DNA from: Bidens hawaiensis
Taxonomy: Eukaryota > Streptophyta > Magnoliopsida > Asterales > Asteraceae
Reading direction: 5' to 3'
Assembly: GCA_021521415.1 (NCBI GenBank)
Contig: JAIQDT010007343.1
Coordinates: 1-64,000 of the forward strand
Length of the DNA: 64,000 nucleotides
This document shows, piece after piece, positions 47,175 to 58,170 of the stretch (position 1 is its first letter; the number at the start of each line of letters is the position of its first letter). A program made the position numbers and the translations under genes. Below the pieces are notes generated by a model. The model was given only the letters and a program-made list of their open reading frames with translations. It did not search any database and was not told the DNA's origin.

Positions 47175-48480
47175 AAACTTTGGTGCCGCAAGTGGCCTAT
47201 CGGGCCACTTGATGGCACCGCAATGGTTGATGATTTTCTTTTTGGTTTTTATTTTTTGCTTTTTTACTTCAGTTGCCCTAATAAACGTAATGGAAACCGT
47301 CCAAACGTCCTTGTTTTTTGTTTTAGTTCCTATATCATAATAAACCTGAAAGAAACCTAAGACTAAGACCGACAACACTCGGGTTTTACCAATGCGCAAG
47401 TTTATTGACCAACACCCCCCCCCCAAATAAAAAAAATTGGTCGTTAGTCAACCTCAATTTTATATTTTTTTGTCTTTTAGTTCTGGTATCTTAACGAAAG
47501 TAATCAAAACCGACAGAATTCGTGTTAAGTTACCACCTCAATGTTCGAGACCGACAACGCTTGAGCTTTACCACCGCTTGGGTATGCCCAATCAAATAAA
47601 TATCGTATTTAATATTTTTTTTTCTTATTTATATGTTAATGTTTTTATATGTTAATTTGATGAATTAATTTTTTGTGTTTTAACGCTCAAATTTTACAAA
47701 TGGTGTCTATATCGTGACGAACGCAGTTGATACTGACTGAAATCGTGTCGACTCATCGTCGTAATGCTCGAGTCTACCAACGCCTTTGTTTCAATGATGG
47801 GGTTTTGCCAAATACTCCGGCGCACCGGGTAGAAAAACTAGCTTGCTAATAAACAACAATGATAACATTTGCAAGCACTTTAATTGAACATGAAATATCC
47901 AAAAGACAAAAAAGACCCAACAACTAAATAAACTATCACTAAATTTAACAATTGTTATTGCAACTAATAAATGTTTATTTTTAACAATAACAAATTGACT
48001 AATAAAAAGTTAAGTTTCAAACTATAAAAAAAACTAGTGGTATTACATGGCACATTGCGTCAGGGCAGGTTGGTAAAACACAGGTGGTTATAAAAACCAA
48101 GCATTGTTGGTCCCGGGCATTGCAGTGGTAAGTCGACACGAATTCGGTCGGTTTTCATCACGTTCATTACGGTACCATAACTAAGACAAAAAAATTACAA
48201 ATATAAAATTGGCATTCCGTTAGTGTTCATTACGCTCGTCATGAAACCAAAACTAAAACAAAACTCTATGAGTCTACATGAATTCGGTCAGTCTCTATCA
48301 TATTCGTTCTGGTACCGGAACTAAAAAATCAAAAATGAAATTGCCACTCGGTCGGCTCTCTTTACGTTCCTTACGATACAAAAACTAAAACAAAACAAGA
48401 AAAACAAAAAGGAAATGCCACAGACCAATAAGGTGCCGCAAAGTGGCCTAAAGGGAGCTTTGCGGCACCAAACTTTTCAT
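47175..48480. mobile_element. Foldback element with GGTGCCGC hairpin ends
   Basis: Each end carries a hairpin: 47182-47219 (GGTGCCGCAAGTGGCC with its near complement) and 48432-48469 (GGTGCCGCAAAG / CTTTGCGGCACC). Between them, inverted arms of diverged modules contain 'tagttctggtatc', 'aaccgac(a/c)gaattcgtgt' and 'accgacaacgcttg'. No clear TSD, no ORF of note. Confidence 0.6.
47413..47424. repeat. Poly-C tract
   Basis: About ten C after 'aaca', within the foldback left arm. Confidence 0.8.
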
Positions 48481-48485
48481 AAATG

Positions 48486-49104
48486 TAATTGTTAGCTGTA
48501 AACATGGGCGAAGCTTTATGGGCACCAGGGGTGACCCAGGTCATTGCTGTTTTTTCGGTTAATAGGTAAATTTCACGATTTTTTTCGAAAATTTTTATAG
48601 GTATTGAGCGTGGTCACCCTCGAGGTATTTCTCTGAAAAGCTATCGGTCACCACTCAACTTTTTTTATAATATCCCAGCGTTTGATTTTTTTATATATAT
48701 AAAACCTCGCATTTTTAAAAACAAATACTTGCCGAATACTAAAAGCTTTGTTTTTATAAAACTCATTGAAGGGGGCTATTAATTTGTAATAATGATACAC
48801 TTGTTTAAACAACAACAATAAAAAAACGGGATTGTCATTGGGTTAGGGTTTGGAAACCATCTACCATTCATTCGGTTCAGAACTCAAATTCACTGCCTTA
48901 CCGAGTCACTAGAGATCACCGGCCACCACTAAGCACACACCGCCGTCCGCCGTTGTCGGTCACCATCCTGAAGACCACTAGCCACCACACACAGGACAAC
49001 GCCTTCATCCTTAGAGACACCACACATGCCGCAACATCGAGTAACCACACCCTTCATCTCGCATTATCATGAATATTTTAGGTCTTTGTTGGTTAAAAAA
49101 TTAT
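48486..49104. other. Non-coding; possible transposon end and leader-like sequence
   Basis: 'gggcgaagctttatgggcac' and 'caggggtgacccaggtc' at 48505-48540 resemble subterminal sequence of plant hAT elements. 48880-49060 is C-rich with repeated 'caccaccg'-type words like a 5'UTR. Neither is firm. Confidence 0.25.
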
Positions 49105-49760
49105 CTAGTTTTTATTATTATTATTTTTTGTTATAAGAACAATCGTTTGTACGAATGAAGAAAAATTAGATAAATGCAGTGACTCGTCTTCATCCGTCCG
49201 GAATCTAGTGATGCTGGCGGGATACTTGGCAGTTTTGTCGGGTGGAAAGTATTTTAGAAGAAATTGCTTTACCATCTGATTCCAGGTGATGATGGCACCA
49301 GATGGTAAAGATGGCACCAGATGGTAAAGATTCAAGCCATTCTAAGGAGTGACCTCGGAGTGAAAATGGGAATAGTTTAAGTCTCGCTTGGTCTTCGGAG
49401 CAATTTGGATTTGGAAAGTTCCACACATTCAAAGAAATAGGGAAATATGAGATAAAGGATCTTTATCGAGAAGTCCATGAAATTGGATAGAGTTTTCAAT
49501 CATCTGAATACTAGATTTGAGTTCGATGTTTAGAAGAATTTCAGGTGGTACAACACTATTGCCATAGTTGTCGAGTTTCGGCTTACCATATTGGCTCATG
49601 TTTAGCTTGTTGTATAGTTCTACCATCATAAGCTCCTCTTGGTTCTCCTCGGTTGTTATATCTCCTTCCGGTTTGTCCTTAACTCCTCAGTTGTTTTTCA
49701 TGCCCGAGTGCGTGTTCTTCAATGAAAGTGGTGTTCGGGTTCGGGAAGTGGTGAAACGAG
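49105..49760 (-). pseudogene. Ty3/gypsy gag remnant (Athila/Tat type)
   Basis: On minus, from about 49629: 'IQFHGLLDKDPLSHISLFL', then 'ARLKLFPFSLRGHSLEWLES' and 'TWNQMVKQFLLKYFPPDKTA', the conserved retrotransposon gag core of Athila/Tat elements. A direct 19-bp duplication (49291-49309 and 49310-49328) shifts the frame in the middle of the core, and the frame ends soon after. No protease or RT follows, so this is a broken fragment. Confidence 0.8.
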
Positions 49761-50997
49761 TTCGGGGTACCCGTAGAGGACATACACTACTTAGGAAAAT
49801 AAAACGATCTAATGGTCTAAGTAAAACCAAGCTAATATAAGCAACTTAGAAAGATAAAGATAAAGAAGATAGAAAAATATCTTTGTTCTTTTTGATAAGT
49901 TTTTAAATATATACAATATAAACAACGGTTGAATAAATACTTGGATTGTTTGTAAAAATTCACCGTGTGTCCCCCGCAACATCAAAAACTTGATGTGTTG
50001 TGTGGCAGGGTGTGGCAGGTAGAAATGTTTCAATTTTTTCAAAAGGTTGTTTCACACAATATCTAGTTTTAATTTTTTTTAAATGATTTTTATCTTAACT
50101 AAACCATACACAAATAGGCAAGTGTACCTAACATATATGTAGAACAGTATGGGTAAAAACCAAGTATCAATCCACGGACACACTTGTTTGATTTTTACTA
50201 CTAAATCGTTGTATTAATTTTAACCGGAAGTAAATATCATAGTAGTTTTGGTTTTGACAAATTAGTTTAAAGAGAAATTTAAAAACATAAATTAAAGAAA
50301 ATATTTTTTTGTGTTTTTATTTTAAAAGAGATGATCAAGGATATAATTGTATCATCTTGGTTAAAACTCTACTTAACTTGAGTTAACAATTAGTTAGTAA
50401 GCATGTGATATTAGCTTGCTATGGTGATTTAATGTGGGAATAACACCTTATTCTTAAGTTATGTTATTCTATGATAATTAAAGAGAGAGATATGCATTAC
50501 TTCATAATCTCCACTAAAACATTATTTTATGTAAGCAAGTGATTTATAATTGGTATTTATAAGATATCTTACATTAAAGATGAGACAATCCCTTAAATTA
50601 CTAAGTAAATTGCCCTTGATATTTTAGTAAAATTAACCTTTCTATTATACTTAAAATACCAATTAAGATTAGTTAAGTTGTAAAGGATCAACCTTAGTTA
50701 TCATGTATTAACCCACACAACTCTTGGATTATTATACAACTTATGTAATAACCATCCAAGAGTTGTTTAAAACAGGTTATGTTGCACACTCACTTGACAA
50801 GTAATTAACCGATTTTAGTGGATGAACATCAACAGTCTGTTTTCACAACATTCTCAATCGTTCCCATTTTAAGATGATAAATTGCTACTAATACTTCATT
50901 TGGTCCATGTTCATATTAGGATTTATGATTTCTTTTTCTCAACCAAGCCCTTACTAGAATGGTAGTTCCCCGGCTTATCATCAAGCTCGGTACTTGG
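49761..50997. other. Non-coding, probably gypsy leader or LTR remnant
   Basis: 'aggcaagtgtacctaacata' and 'agtatcaatccacggacac' at 50116-50185 resemble a block I associate with Tat-type gypsy elements. It may belong with the gag remnant at 49105. No ORF. Confidence 0.3.
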
Positions 50998-51832
50998 TGT
51001 CACACCCCAACCTAATTGTGGAGCATGCCGGGGCGCGACAATATTTGTATAATAGCTTAAGACACTAAAATAATTAAAGTGTCAATATCTAAATTTATTT
51101 AATTACAACAACAATCGTACACAAATAGTTCAAATGAAAAACAAATAATTATGACATTTAAATTTTATAATTTTTTTTTTGCTTAAAGTCCAAATCTATG
51201 CCTTTGCTTCAAATCATTTTCTATAATAACCTACTTTACACGTGAAAATAATTTGTCACCAACACATGTTGAGCGAGTAACCTCTTTTAAGTATAAATAT
51301 AAATTGGGAAATAAGCAATTCCCTTTTGTATGTGAATAGCATCAATTAATATAAACAAGTACATGTGCCTTTTCGATCACGCCACTAGATTTCGGACATG
51401 TCAACTCGGACGAATTTGCAACTGATAAACAACATAAAATAAAAGTGTCATTTCCCCTTGAACCAAACGGTATCAAGTTACTCCGGCGGTGTATGATCAT
51501 ACTTATGAGAATGAGGATGTGGATGAGATACCAACCAACCATAAAGTAATAAACACATAATTCACATAGCAATTCATCGATCAATATCACAATCACGCAA
51601 ATAATGGAATTGTGTTCGAGTATATTAGTGTAATATCAGTTTAATACGCATAATGCCCCAAAAAATTGGAGAAAAGGGGGATGTGATTACTCACCTTAAA
51701 ATAATCAAAGGCAGTAACGAGAAGACGAGTAAAGCAGACTAGATAGCTCCACGAGAAGCTTCGACAATAAGTCCTAGTTATAACGGTACAACTAAATAAA
51801 TAACTAATCATAAAAACTCATAAGACACGACA
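50998..51832 (-). mobile_element. Gypsy-type LTR, cut by Sirevirus B
   Basis: Starts TGTCACACCCCAACC (inverted end of a minus LTR, similar to the chromovirus TGTCACACCCGG). Contains an intron-like module at 51231-51694. It stops where the Sirevirus LTR begins at 51833; the remainder should lie beyond the window end. Confidence 0.6.
51231..51694 (-). other. Intron-like module in the truncated LTR
   Basis: On minus: TTTAAG|GTGAGT at 51694; TTACTCGCTCAAC, then GGTGAC and CACGTGTAAAGTAG ending at 51231. The same layout as in the other LTR families, although this LTR is otherwise unlike them. Confidence 0.45.
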
Positions 51833-52036
51833 TGTTGGGTTTATAACAGATTCATGAGAGAGCTTATTACGGATCTAGATCTTGTGATTACATCGATGTT
51901 CATGTTGACTAGGTATACGGTTACACTCGAGATACGTTAGTGTGTGTGATGTGTAGGTTGAGAGAACAATTCGACAGAGTAACGAGAGGATTCAAGGAAT
52001 AATCAGAACTATTACTATTAGAATAGATTACAGGGG

Positions 52037-52045
52037 TATATATAG
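52037..52045 (-). promoter_or_regulatory. Sirevirus B LTR TATA box
   Basis: CTATATATA on minus, followed by ACCCCTGTAATC. The array of TTCGTTAA motifs lies immediately upstream. Confidence 0.6.
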
Positions 52046-52057
52046 GAAGATGACCCC

Positions 52058-52236
52058 GTTCGTTAAACTTAACTTAACGAATAGGTCATTCGTCACAAAT
52101 ACCTTAACGAATAAACATGCTTATTCGTTAATACTTTAAGTGATAGCGAATGGCCCTCATTCGTTAAACAGGGTTAACGAATGAGCTTACAATTAGACGA
52201 ATGTGTGAATGTAACTTACAATAGAGCGAATGGTCT
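52058..52236. repeat. Palindromic TTCGTTAA / TTAACGAA array in U3
   Basis: About ten half-sites in both directions within 180 bp, next to the TATA box. The same motif fills the spacer of this element at 55464-56575. Confidence 0.85.
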
Positions 52237-52326
52237 TTTTGCCATAATTAGATTATAACCCTTATAATTTAAACTATGCATTAATAACCCTGATAAAGAT
52301 CGAGACGTACAAAACATGTATTAACA

Positions 52327-52340
52327 AACTCCCCCTCGTC
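52327..52340 (-). other. Sirevirus B polypurine tract
   Basis: On minus GACGAGGGGGAGTT, abutting the LTR. Confidence 0.85.
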
Positions 52341-52356
52341 TCGAGCTCTTTATCTC

Positions 52357-55300
52357 TTATCTCTGGAACATCTTGATCTTCCAGTCAACGCAACTGTTAA
52401 TCTTGTATGCATAACAGACTCTAACAACCTTCTGAAACTGCATAGCAAGTTCGTAGTCGCTTACGTTAGCAAATCTGATCTGACTAGTAAATAGCGCATC
52501 GTTGTCAGCCTCATATCTAAGTTAACTAGCCACATTGAGTCAATCACACGTATCGTCTTCGTGTTAGAACCGTGACCATATACAATAACCGCTTCACCTG
52601 TATAATTGTCGTAGTACCAATAATTAAACGAGGTGAATAGACTCTGAGGAAATGTCTTCATAGGAACCCTCTTCATTGTCTTTGGCGGCTTTACTTGTAA
52701 TATCAACTTTCTCCAGCTTGTGTGAGTGCCAATCTCATCAATGTACTTATGAGTAGGCACCTGTGGCTTGAAGAACTTGAAACCAAAACGGGTTTCATGT
52801 AATAACTGCTTATAGAACCAACTAGCCCATTTATCGTCTCCACGATTCACGAATGATCGATTAGCTAGTGTTCTCACATCCCACCTGGGCATAGATAAGA
52901 TATCGTGTGGGCGTTTGAAGTAATAAATACCATGCTCCCACTTAACGATATATACCTTAAGCTCATAATCATACTGCCATGCCACTAAGTCACCTTTTAC
53001 GTCTTTTGCAGGCTTGTACTTCTTCATTTGGTATGCCGATGCTCGAGCCTTGGCCAAATTCACTTGCTCCTTTTCATAGTATTGAAAGGCCTCGATCGTC
53101 TTATTCATTTTCTGCGTATCATGAACAAACATACCCTCCAAAGCACGTTTATGTCTTCTTTCTTTCGCTGTGAGGTGACTTGTTTCAGCAACTTTATTCC
53201 ATTTCTCAATTTCTTCACGCAAATGACTGCTGCATCAAAATGTTCAGTAGTGAAAAATGGAATACTTGAGTCGTTGGTATTGTTGTCGGTATAGAACTCA
53301 GGGTACTCCTCAGCAGTAACGTCTTCAACTTCTACTTCTTCAAAATCAGGCACATTCCCGTGAGGAATGCCTGTATTATCACTATCTTCCATTTCCACAT
53401 CCATGCTCTTATCCAATACGTCCACCTCATCTTCTTTTAGATCAAGAAGCAAGGCAATTTTTCTTTTGTTAATGAGTGATCAACAAATTCACCTTCTTCG
53501 ATCTCATCTGCATTCACCATACTGTACACAATCCCATCCATACCAAAAAACAAAATCATATTGGCCGGAATAACATCAATCGGTTTGGCTCTCGTGTAGT
53601 CTTTGTATGGAACAATCTGTAGATTACTAGCTTCAGAACCACCAGCACTTGTATCAGTCTTATTTCCCGCCGACGGTTTGGAACTTCCGCCCGGTTGCTG
53701 ATCTACCCCACCTCCTGCACCATCTTGATCATCTTCATCGTTCTTTAATTTCTTCAACTCATCTTCTTTACAAGTCAACTGAAGAATGATCTCATCCTGT
53801 TTATCCAATCTCTCCCCCCTGAGCAGCAATCAGGGCTCGAAGTTCCCTGTTTTCACGTTGAGTGAACTGGATATGCCGCAGTAAATTCCTTTGTGCTAAC
53901 TCATGAGCAGCTCTATCTGCTTGAATTTGAGTGTGCTGTAAATGCAACAGATTCATCATGTGAAACCATTGAGCTTGGGGAGCCATATGATAGAAATTCG
54001 GATGCACTAGTTGCATAGGACCCTGAGGACGACTGAATGACATAAAGGAATGCTCAGGTCTTGGCAACGGTGTTGGATGAACAGGAGTAGCAGGAGTAGT
54101 TGGCTGTGGTGTAGGCATCCGTGCCAATACAGTTTGTAATACGTCTCCAAAATAAGAATCAGGCCTCACAATAGTAGCCAAAGTCAGAGTTGGAGGCATT
54201 GGAGAAGTAGGCATTTGCACAGGTGTTGGAGAACGAGGAAAATCTGTAATGGGAGTAGGAGTAGGAGATCGTGGAATTCTCTGTTGAACTTGAGAAGTAG
54301 TAGCAGGAATAACTGAAGCAGAAACAACAGTAGATGGTACAAATGGTTGACTAAGGTATCTCTATGCCCGAACCCCTTCTAACTCGTTGTTTCTTGGGTT
54401 TCTCCCCATTTTCCATAATCGGTTCTTTTCCTTTACGCTTACGCTTTTGTTCATAACTTAACTTGGCTTGTGGTCCAGGACCACCACCACCACCATCATC
54501 ACCACCATTCCCACCACCACCACCTTCACGTTCAGAATGGGAGTCATCATGAATCCAACGATCATTAGGGGGTGCAATGTAATCAATATTCACCAAGTGA
54601 CCAATCAAACGCTTGAATTTTGGTCTATCTGCAAGACTTGACCTCGGTACGATCTCAAACGTCTCATGGTCTCCTCATCCATATGCTTTAACTTCATCAC
54701 ATCATCCTGATCTTTAATCAACTCAGGTTGGAGATCATTGATTATCATCTGGAGGAATCTTTGATACATTAAAAACTTATGGCGGCTCGTTAAGTTCTCC
54801 TTCAAGTGATAATAAACCATTTCAGAGAAGTTAAATGGTTTATTCAACACCAAGGCGACAAAAGCAGATTGCAACATGGATCGAAACTCGTCAAATCCAC
54901 CTCTTCGTCCACCGAGACAATGTATCAATACATGTAACAAGTACTTGTATTGTTCACATAAATTAGCCTAACATGGACCTCCCCAGATCACCATTATACT
55001 TTACACGGCTGAATAACCCTCTAATAAAATCCTTATCAAACTCACACGGATCGTCAATTGTATCAATAAAGCCCAACGAGTCTCGAATAACTCTAACATC
55101 GATCACCACTCGCTTGTCTTGAATAACAGCCTCGATTTGATTCTCTGCTTCATTCGATCGAGCTGTATCCCAGAACGCACGTATAATCTTCTGATAGACC
55201 ACAATGCGAGTGGATATGGCCTTGTAAATTCTTGATCGGGTCAAGAAACTGATCATCCTGCCAAAAATCGGTGTATCTTCAAATTGTGGCTCGAGATATG

Positions 55301-55376
55301 CACAGATGTTATGACTTTCACTCCAAGACAAGAGTACTGGTGCTTGTTCATGTTCAGCTTCAGCAGGGTTAACCAT
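52357..55376 (-). pseudogene. Sirevirus B aORF, frameshifted
   Basis: The same protein as at 8500-12201, spread over all three minus frames. ATG at 55376 (MVNPAEAEHE, then WSESHNICAYL, IRAFWDT); frameshift near 54955; next part 54955-54605 (LLHVLIHCLGGRRGGFDEF, MYQRFLQMIINDL); then Gly-rich and basic (54600-54351, KRKRKGKEP, KPKKQRVRR), Pro-rich with glutamine-rich helix (54220-53801), acidic (53830-53105), and C-terminal part with 'NRGDDKWASW' and 'GEAVIVYGHG' (53222-52461). A last frameshift near 52490 leads to VVRVCYAYK and the stop at 52357. Homology to the plus-strand copy is clear in order and motifs. Dead as it stands. Confidence 0.8.
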
Positions 55377-57709
55377 CGGGTTTTGCTCTGGAGCAGGATT
55401 TTGAACGTTTTAGTCAGTCGTTTCTGTTAAAGATAACAAACATTAGTATAATATTCAATACTGATTAACGAAGGGCTATCTCATTCGTCAAAAGATTTAA
55501 ACGAATGAGACATTCGTTATACATTATAAGTTTCCATTCGTTGCCTTTAACGAATGAAACATATTCGTTAACATTAATTACCTTACATTCGTTAATAATA
55601 ACAAATCTACTGATACATCATATTATTCGTTATCATACGAATCACCTATTCGTTATATGTGATATCTTAGCGAATAAGATAGATATTCGTTAAGTTTCAA
55701 CAAATCAAAAGAGATCATTCGTTACATAATTAACGAATCTGATAAGTCATTATATAATTAACGAATCACCAATTGACTTATCAGAGGTCAAAATTAATTT
55801 GGTTTGACTAATTAAAGTAAAAAACGACGATGTTTATCAGTAGCCTTTGATCTTCTATAGCATTTAACAATTAAACTCAACTACTATGATCGGAAATCAG
55901 TTTCATACATTAATCTATGATCAATAATACTAATCTCGATCAAAATATGTGTTTAGTGAATTGTTAAATGTTCGATTAATATTCCAGTTTCAATTAACTA
56001 GTTAACCCTCAAATCACCAATGAAATCCCATGAATTTTGTATCATTTTGATCGTTAATACATGTAGAATGCAAATATGTTAATCAATATCGGAAATAAGC
56101 AATCAAATGATTCTGAGAAAAATTGGCAATAGTTCGTTAAGGTTGACAGTGAAATAGGAAGATGGCGAATGAAACGACATTCGTCAAACATTGGGATTAT
56201 AACTCAATAATTTCACAGTTTTCGAGGTCATTCGTTCAAATTTGAACTAACGAATGGCCTCATTCGTTAACTTATTTTCCTGATTCGTCAATATTTTTGA
56301 ATGAATAAGGATTCATTCATTAAACTTTAATGAATATATGTTATTCGTTAATGTTTCAAACTAAAGAGAGTGTCATTCGTTAAATTCTTAATGAATGATA
56401 CATTAAATCCATTCCATTCGTTAATGGTCACACGAATGTCATTCATTCATTATGCACAACGGAAGCGAATGTATTTATAACAAATGAGAAACTCATTCGT
56501 TATGATTAAATAACGAATGGCATTACATTCGTTAAACCATTTTAACGAATCACCAAGTTCCTTAGTGAATGAGACAAAATTCTCATCTAAGGAATTAAAT
56601 AATATTTAAAACTAATTTAGGGTTTTAAACAAAGAATTAAATATTTAATTAAATCCAATTTAAGTTTTAATAGCATACATAAAAATTACCCGATCACCAT
56701 TGATCTGTAATTCTTAACTTAAGCGGATTTTTACGTTAAATGCACAACTGATACCAGTTATAAGTTACGTTAAGCACGATTAACTTAAAACTTTTTGGGG
56801 ATCAATTCTTTTCCTTTTCTTTTTGAATTATTCGCTAGCTTGGTAAATCGAAACTAAAGCAGAATTGAAAAAGAAAGAAAAATCTTTTTGGATTTTCAAA
56901 AATTTTCAAATAACAAATAACGAAAAACACTAAACGACTAAACTATTAAAGCAATACATATTTTTATGAGTTGAGTAGGGAATCATATTGACGAAAATAT
57001 CACTAAGTAACACTTCAATTTCGATGATTATTATACACGTAACCCAACGATGATTGCAGATATAATTATCCTCTTAAATTTTTCACAGACTTTTCGGAGA
57101 CTTTACGATATGCTTTAATTTTGTTCAATTAGGCACGAACCTTATGTGGACCCCATCTATCAGATATAACATTTCTATCTCTTATACAGTGAATTTCACA
57201 TGTACGTTTTTCTTTGATTCTTCAAATTTACATTAACTGTGACTCATGCAAAAATAAGAAAAAGAAAATAAAGCAGAACGTTAAAATTTTCCCTTAAGAT
57301 CGGAATTACTACACGCAGATAAGGTTCCATTTCAACAAAATAAAAAGATAAAAATAAGCAGAAGTTGTATAAAATCTTAACTCTCAATTCGGATAATCCC
57401 GTATTATCGCGCTGAGAAAATCCAAGATTTTATACGAAACACCAAGAAAATAAAGAAGAATACTCAAATATTAACCCTCAGGTCGGATAATCTTATCGCG
57501 CAGGATAGGATCCAATATTTTAATAAAAATAAAGAAAAAATAAGTTGAATTTCTTTGCAAAATAAAATAAAAACAAAGCAGAATTTTCTTCAAAAAAATG
57601 AAAGCATGCACACACAGTAATCATTTTGACTTTTTACTTTTCTGTAAATCAGATATAGTATCAATCTTTCAAGATGTAATTCCACTAAGTTCGGCATTCA
57701 TTATATTTA
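55377..57709 (-). other. Sirevirus B spacer with acceptor-like site and palindromic array
   Basis: Non-coding. On minus TTGTTATCTTTAACAG ends at 55424, 48 bases before the aORF ATG, and resembles an intron acceptor. 55464-56575 is packed with ATTCGTTAA / TTAACGAAT. 57121-57165 matches the spacer of the plus-strand Sirevirus at 6870-6903. Confidence 0.6.
55464..56575. repeat. Long array of ATTCGTTAA / TTAACGAAT motifs
   Basis: About thirty half-sites in both directions, commonly 20-40 bp apart, over 1.1 kb. The same sequence word occurs in the U3 of the same element. Confidence 0.85.
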
Positions 57710-57947
57710 TGTAGGTTCCCTGGACGGATCGCACGAGATATCTCGATCTACTCAGGTGCGGAATCCCTGCGTAGATCGTTACGAGTATAGAACACGAATC
57801 ACACGAACACACGAAACGAACACACGTTATATAATAACTCAAACACGTGATACGATATCACTATTACAGACACACGTTACAGCTCTCGTAACAACTCGAA
57901 CAAACTAACACGAACAACTGATTCCACCAAACAGCCGTAACCTAGGA

Positions 57948-57956
57948 CTATTTATA
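57948..57956 (-). promoter_or_regulatory. Sirevirus A LTR TATA box
   Basis: TATAAATAG on minus, followed by TCCTAGG; it sits just downstream of the TTCGCC array. Confidence 0.65.
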
Positions 57957-57961
57957 CACGA

Positions 57962-58082
57962 CAACTTCGCCTGGCATGTTCAGGCGAAGTTGTCCATAAC
58001 TTTGCTTGACTAACAAGTTCGCCTAGGCGAACTTGTTAACAACTTCGCCTAGGCGAACTTGTTAACAACTTCGCTTAAGACA
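57962..58082. repeat. Palindromic TTCGCCTAGGCGAA array in U3
   Basis: Three to four copies of the palindrome or its halves. 58011-58038 is a perfect 28-bp palindrome centred on CCTAGG, and a near copy follows at 58036-58068. Confidence 0.9.
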
Positions 58083-58157
58083 TATATAAAACATAATTAA
58101 CATTACAGACTCGATTACAGACACTAGACTATGAACTACTGACATTATGCACCAACA

Positions 58158-58170
58158 GACTCCCCCTTGG
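58158..58170 (-). other. Sirevirus A polypurine tract
   Basis: On minus CCAAGGGGGAGTC, abutting TGTTGG of the LTR. Confidence 0.85.

Larger units (their letters stand above)
51833..52326 (-). repeat. Sirevirus B 3' LTR (494 bp)
   Basis: On minus TGTTAATACATG...CCCAACA. It follows a GAGGGGGAGTT PPT and carries a TATA box (52037-52045) and an upstream palindromic array (52058-52236). Confidence 0.8.
51833..57709 (-). mobile_element. Sirevirus B, 3' part (LTR, aORF, spacer)
   Basis: Minus-strand order: spacer, aORF, PPT, 3' LTR. It is interrupted on its 5' side by Sirevirus A, whose LTR ends at 57710, so B's pol and 5' LTR should continue beyond the window. The flank next to the 3' LTR is CGACA (51828-51832). 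Confidence 0.75.
57710..58157 (-). repeat. Sirevirus A 3' LTR (about 448 bp)
   Basis: On minus TGTTGGTGCATAATG...GGGAACCTACA. The start is fixed by the PPT. The end is my best guess from a CA terminus, because no second LTR is visible to align. Confidence 0.7.

Noticed and set aside
48505..48540. hAT transposon end
   Set aside because: Only a style match to subterminal hAT sequence; no partner end, TSD or transposase found, so it is listed only as a low-confidence note.
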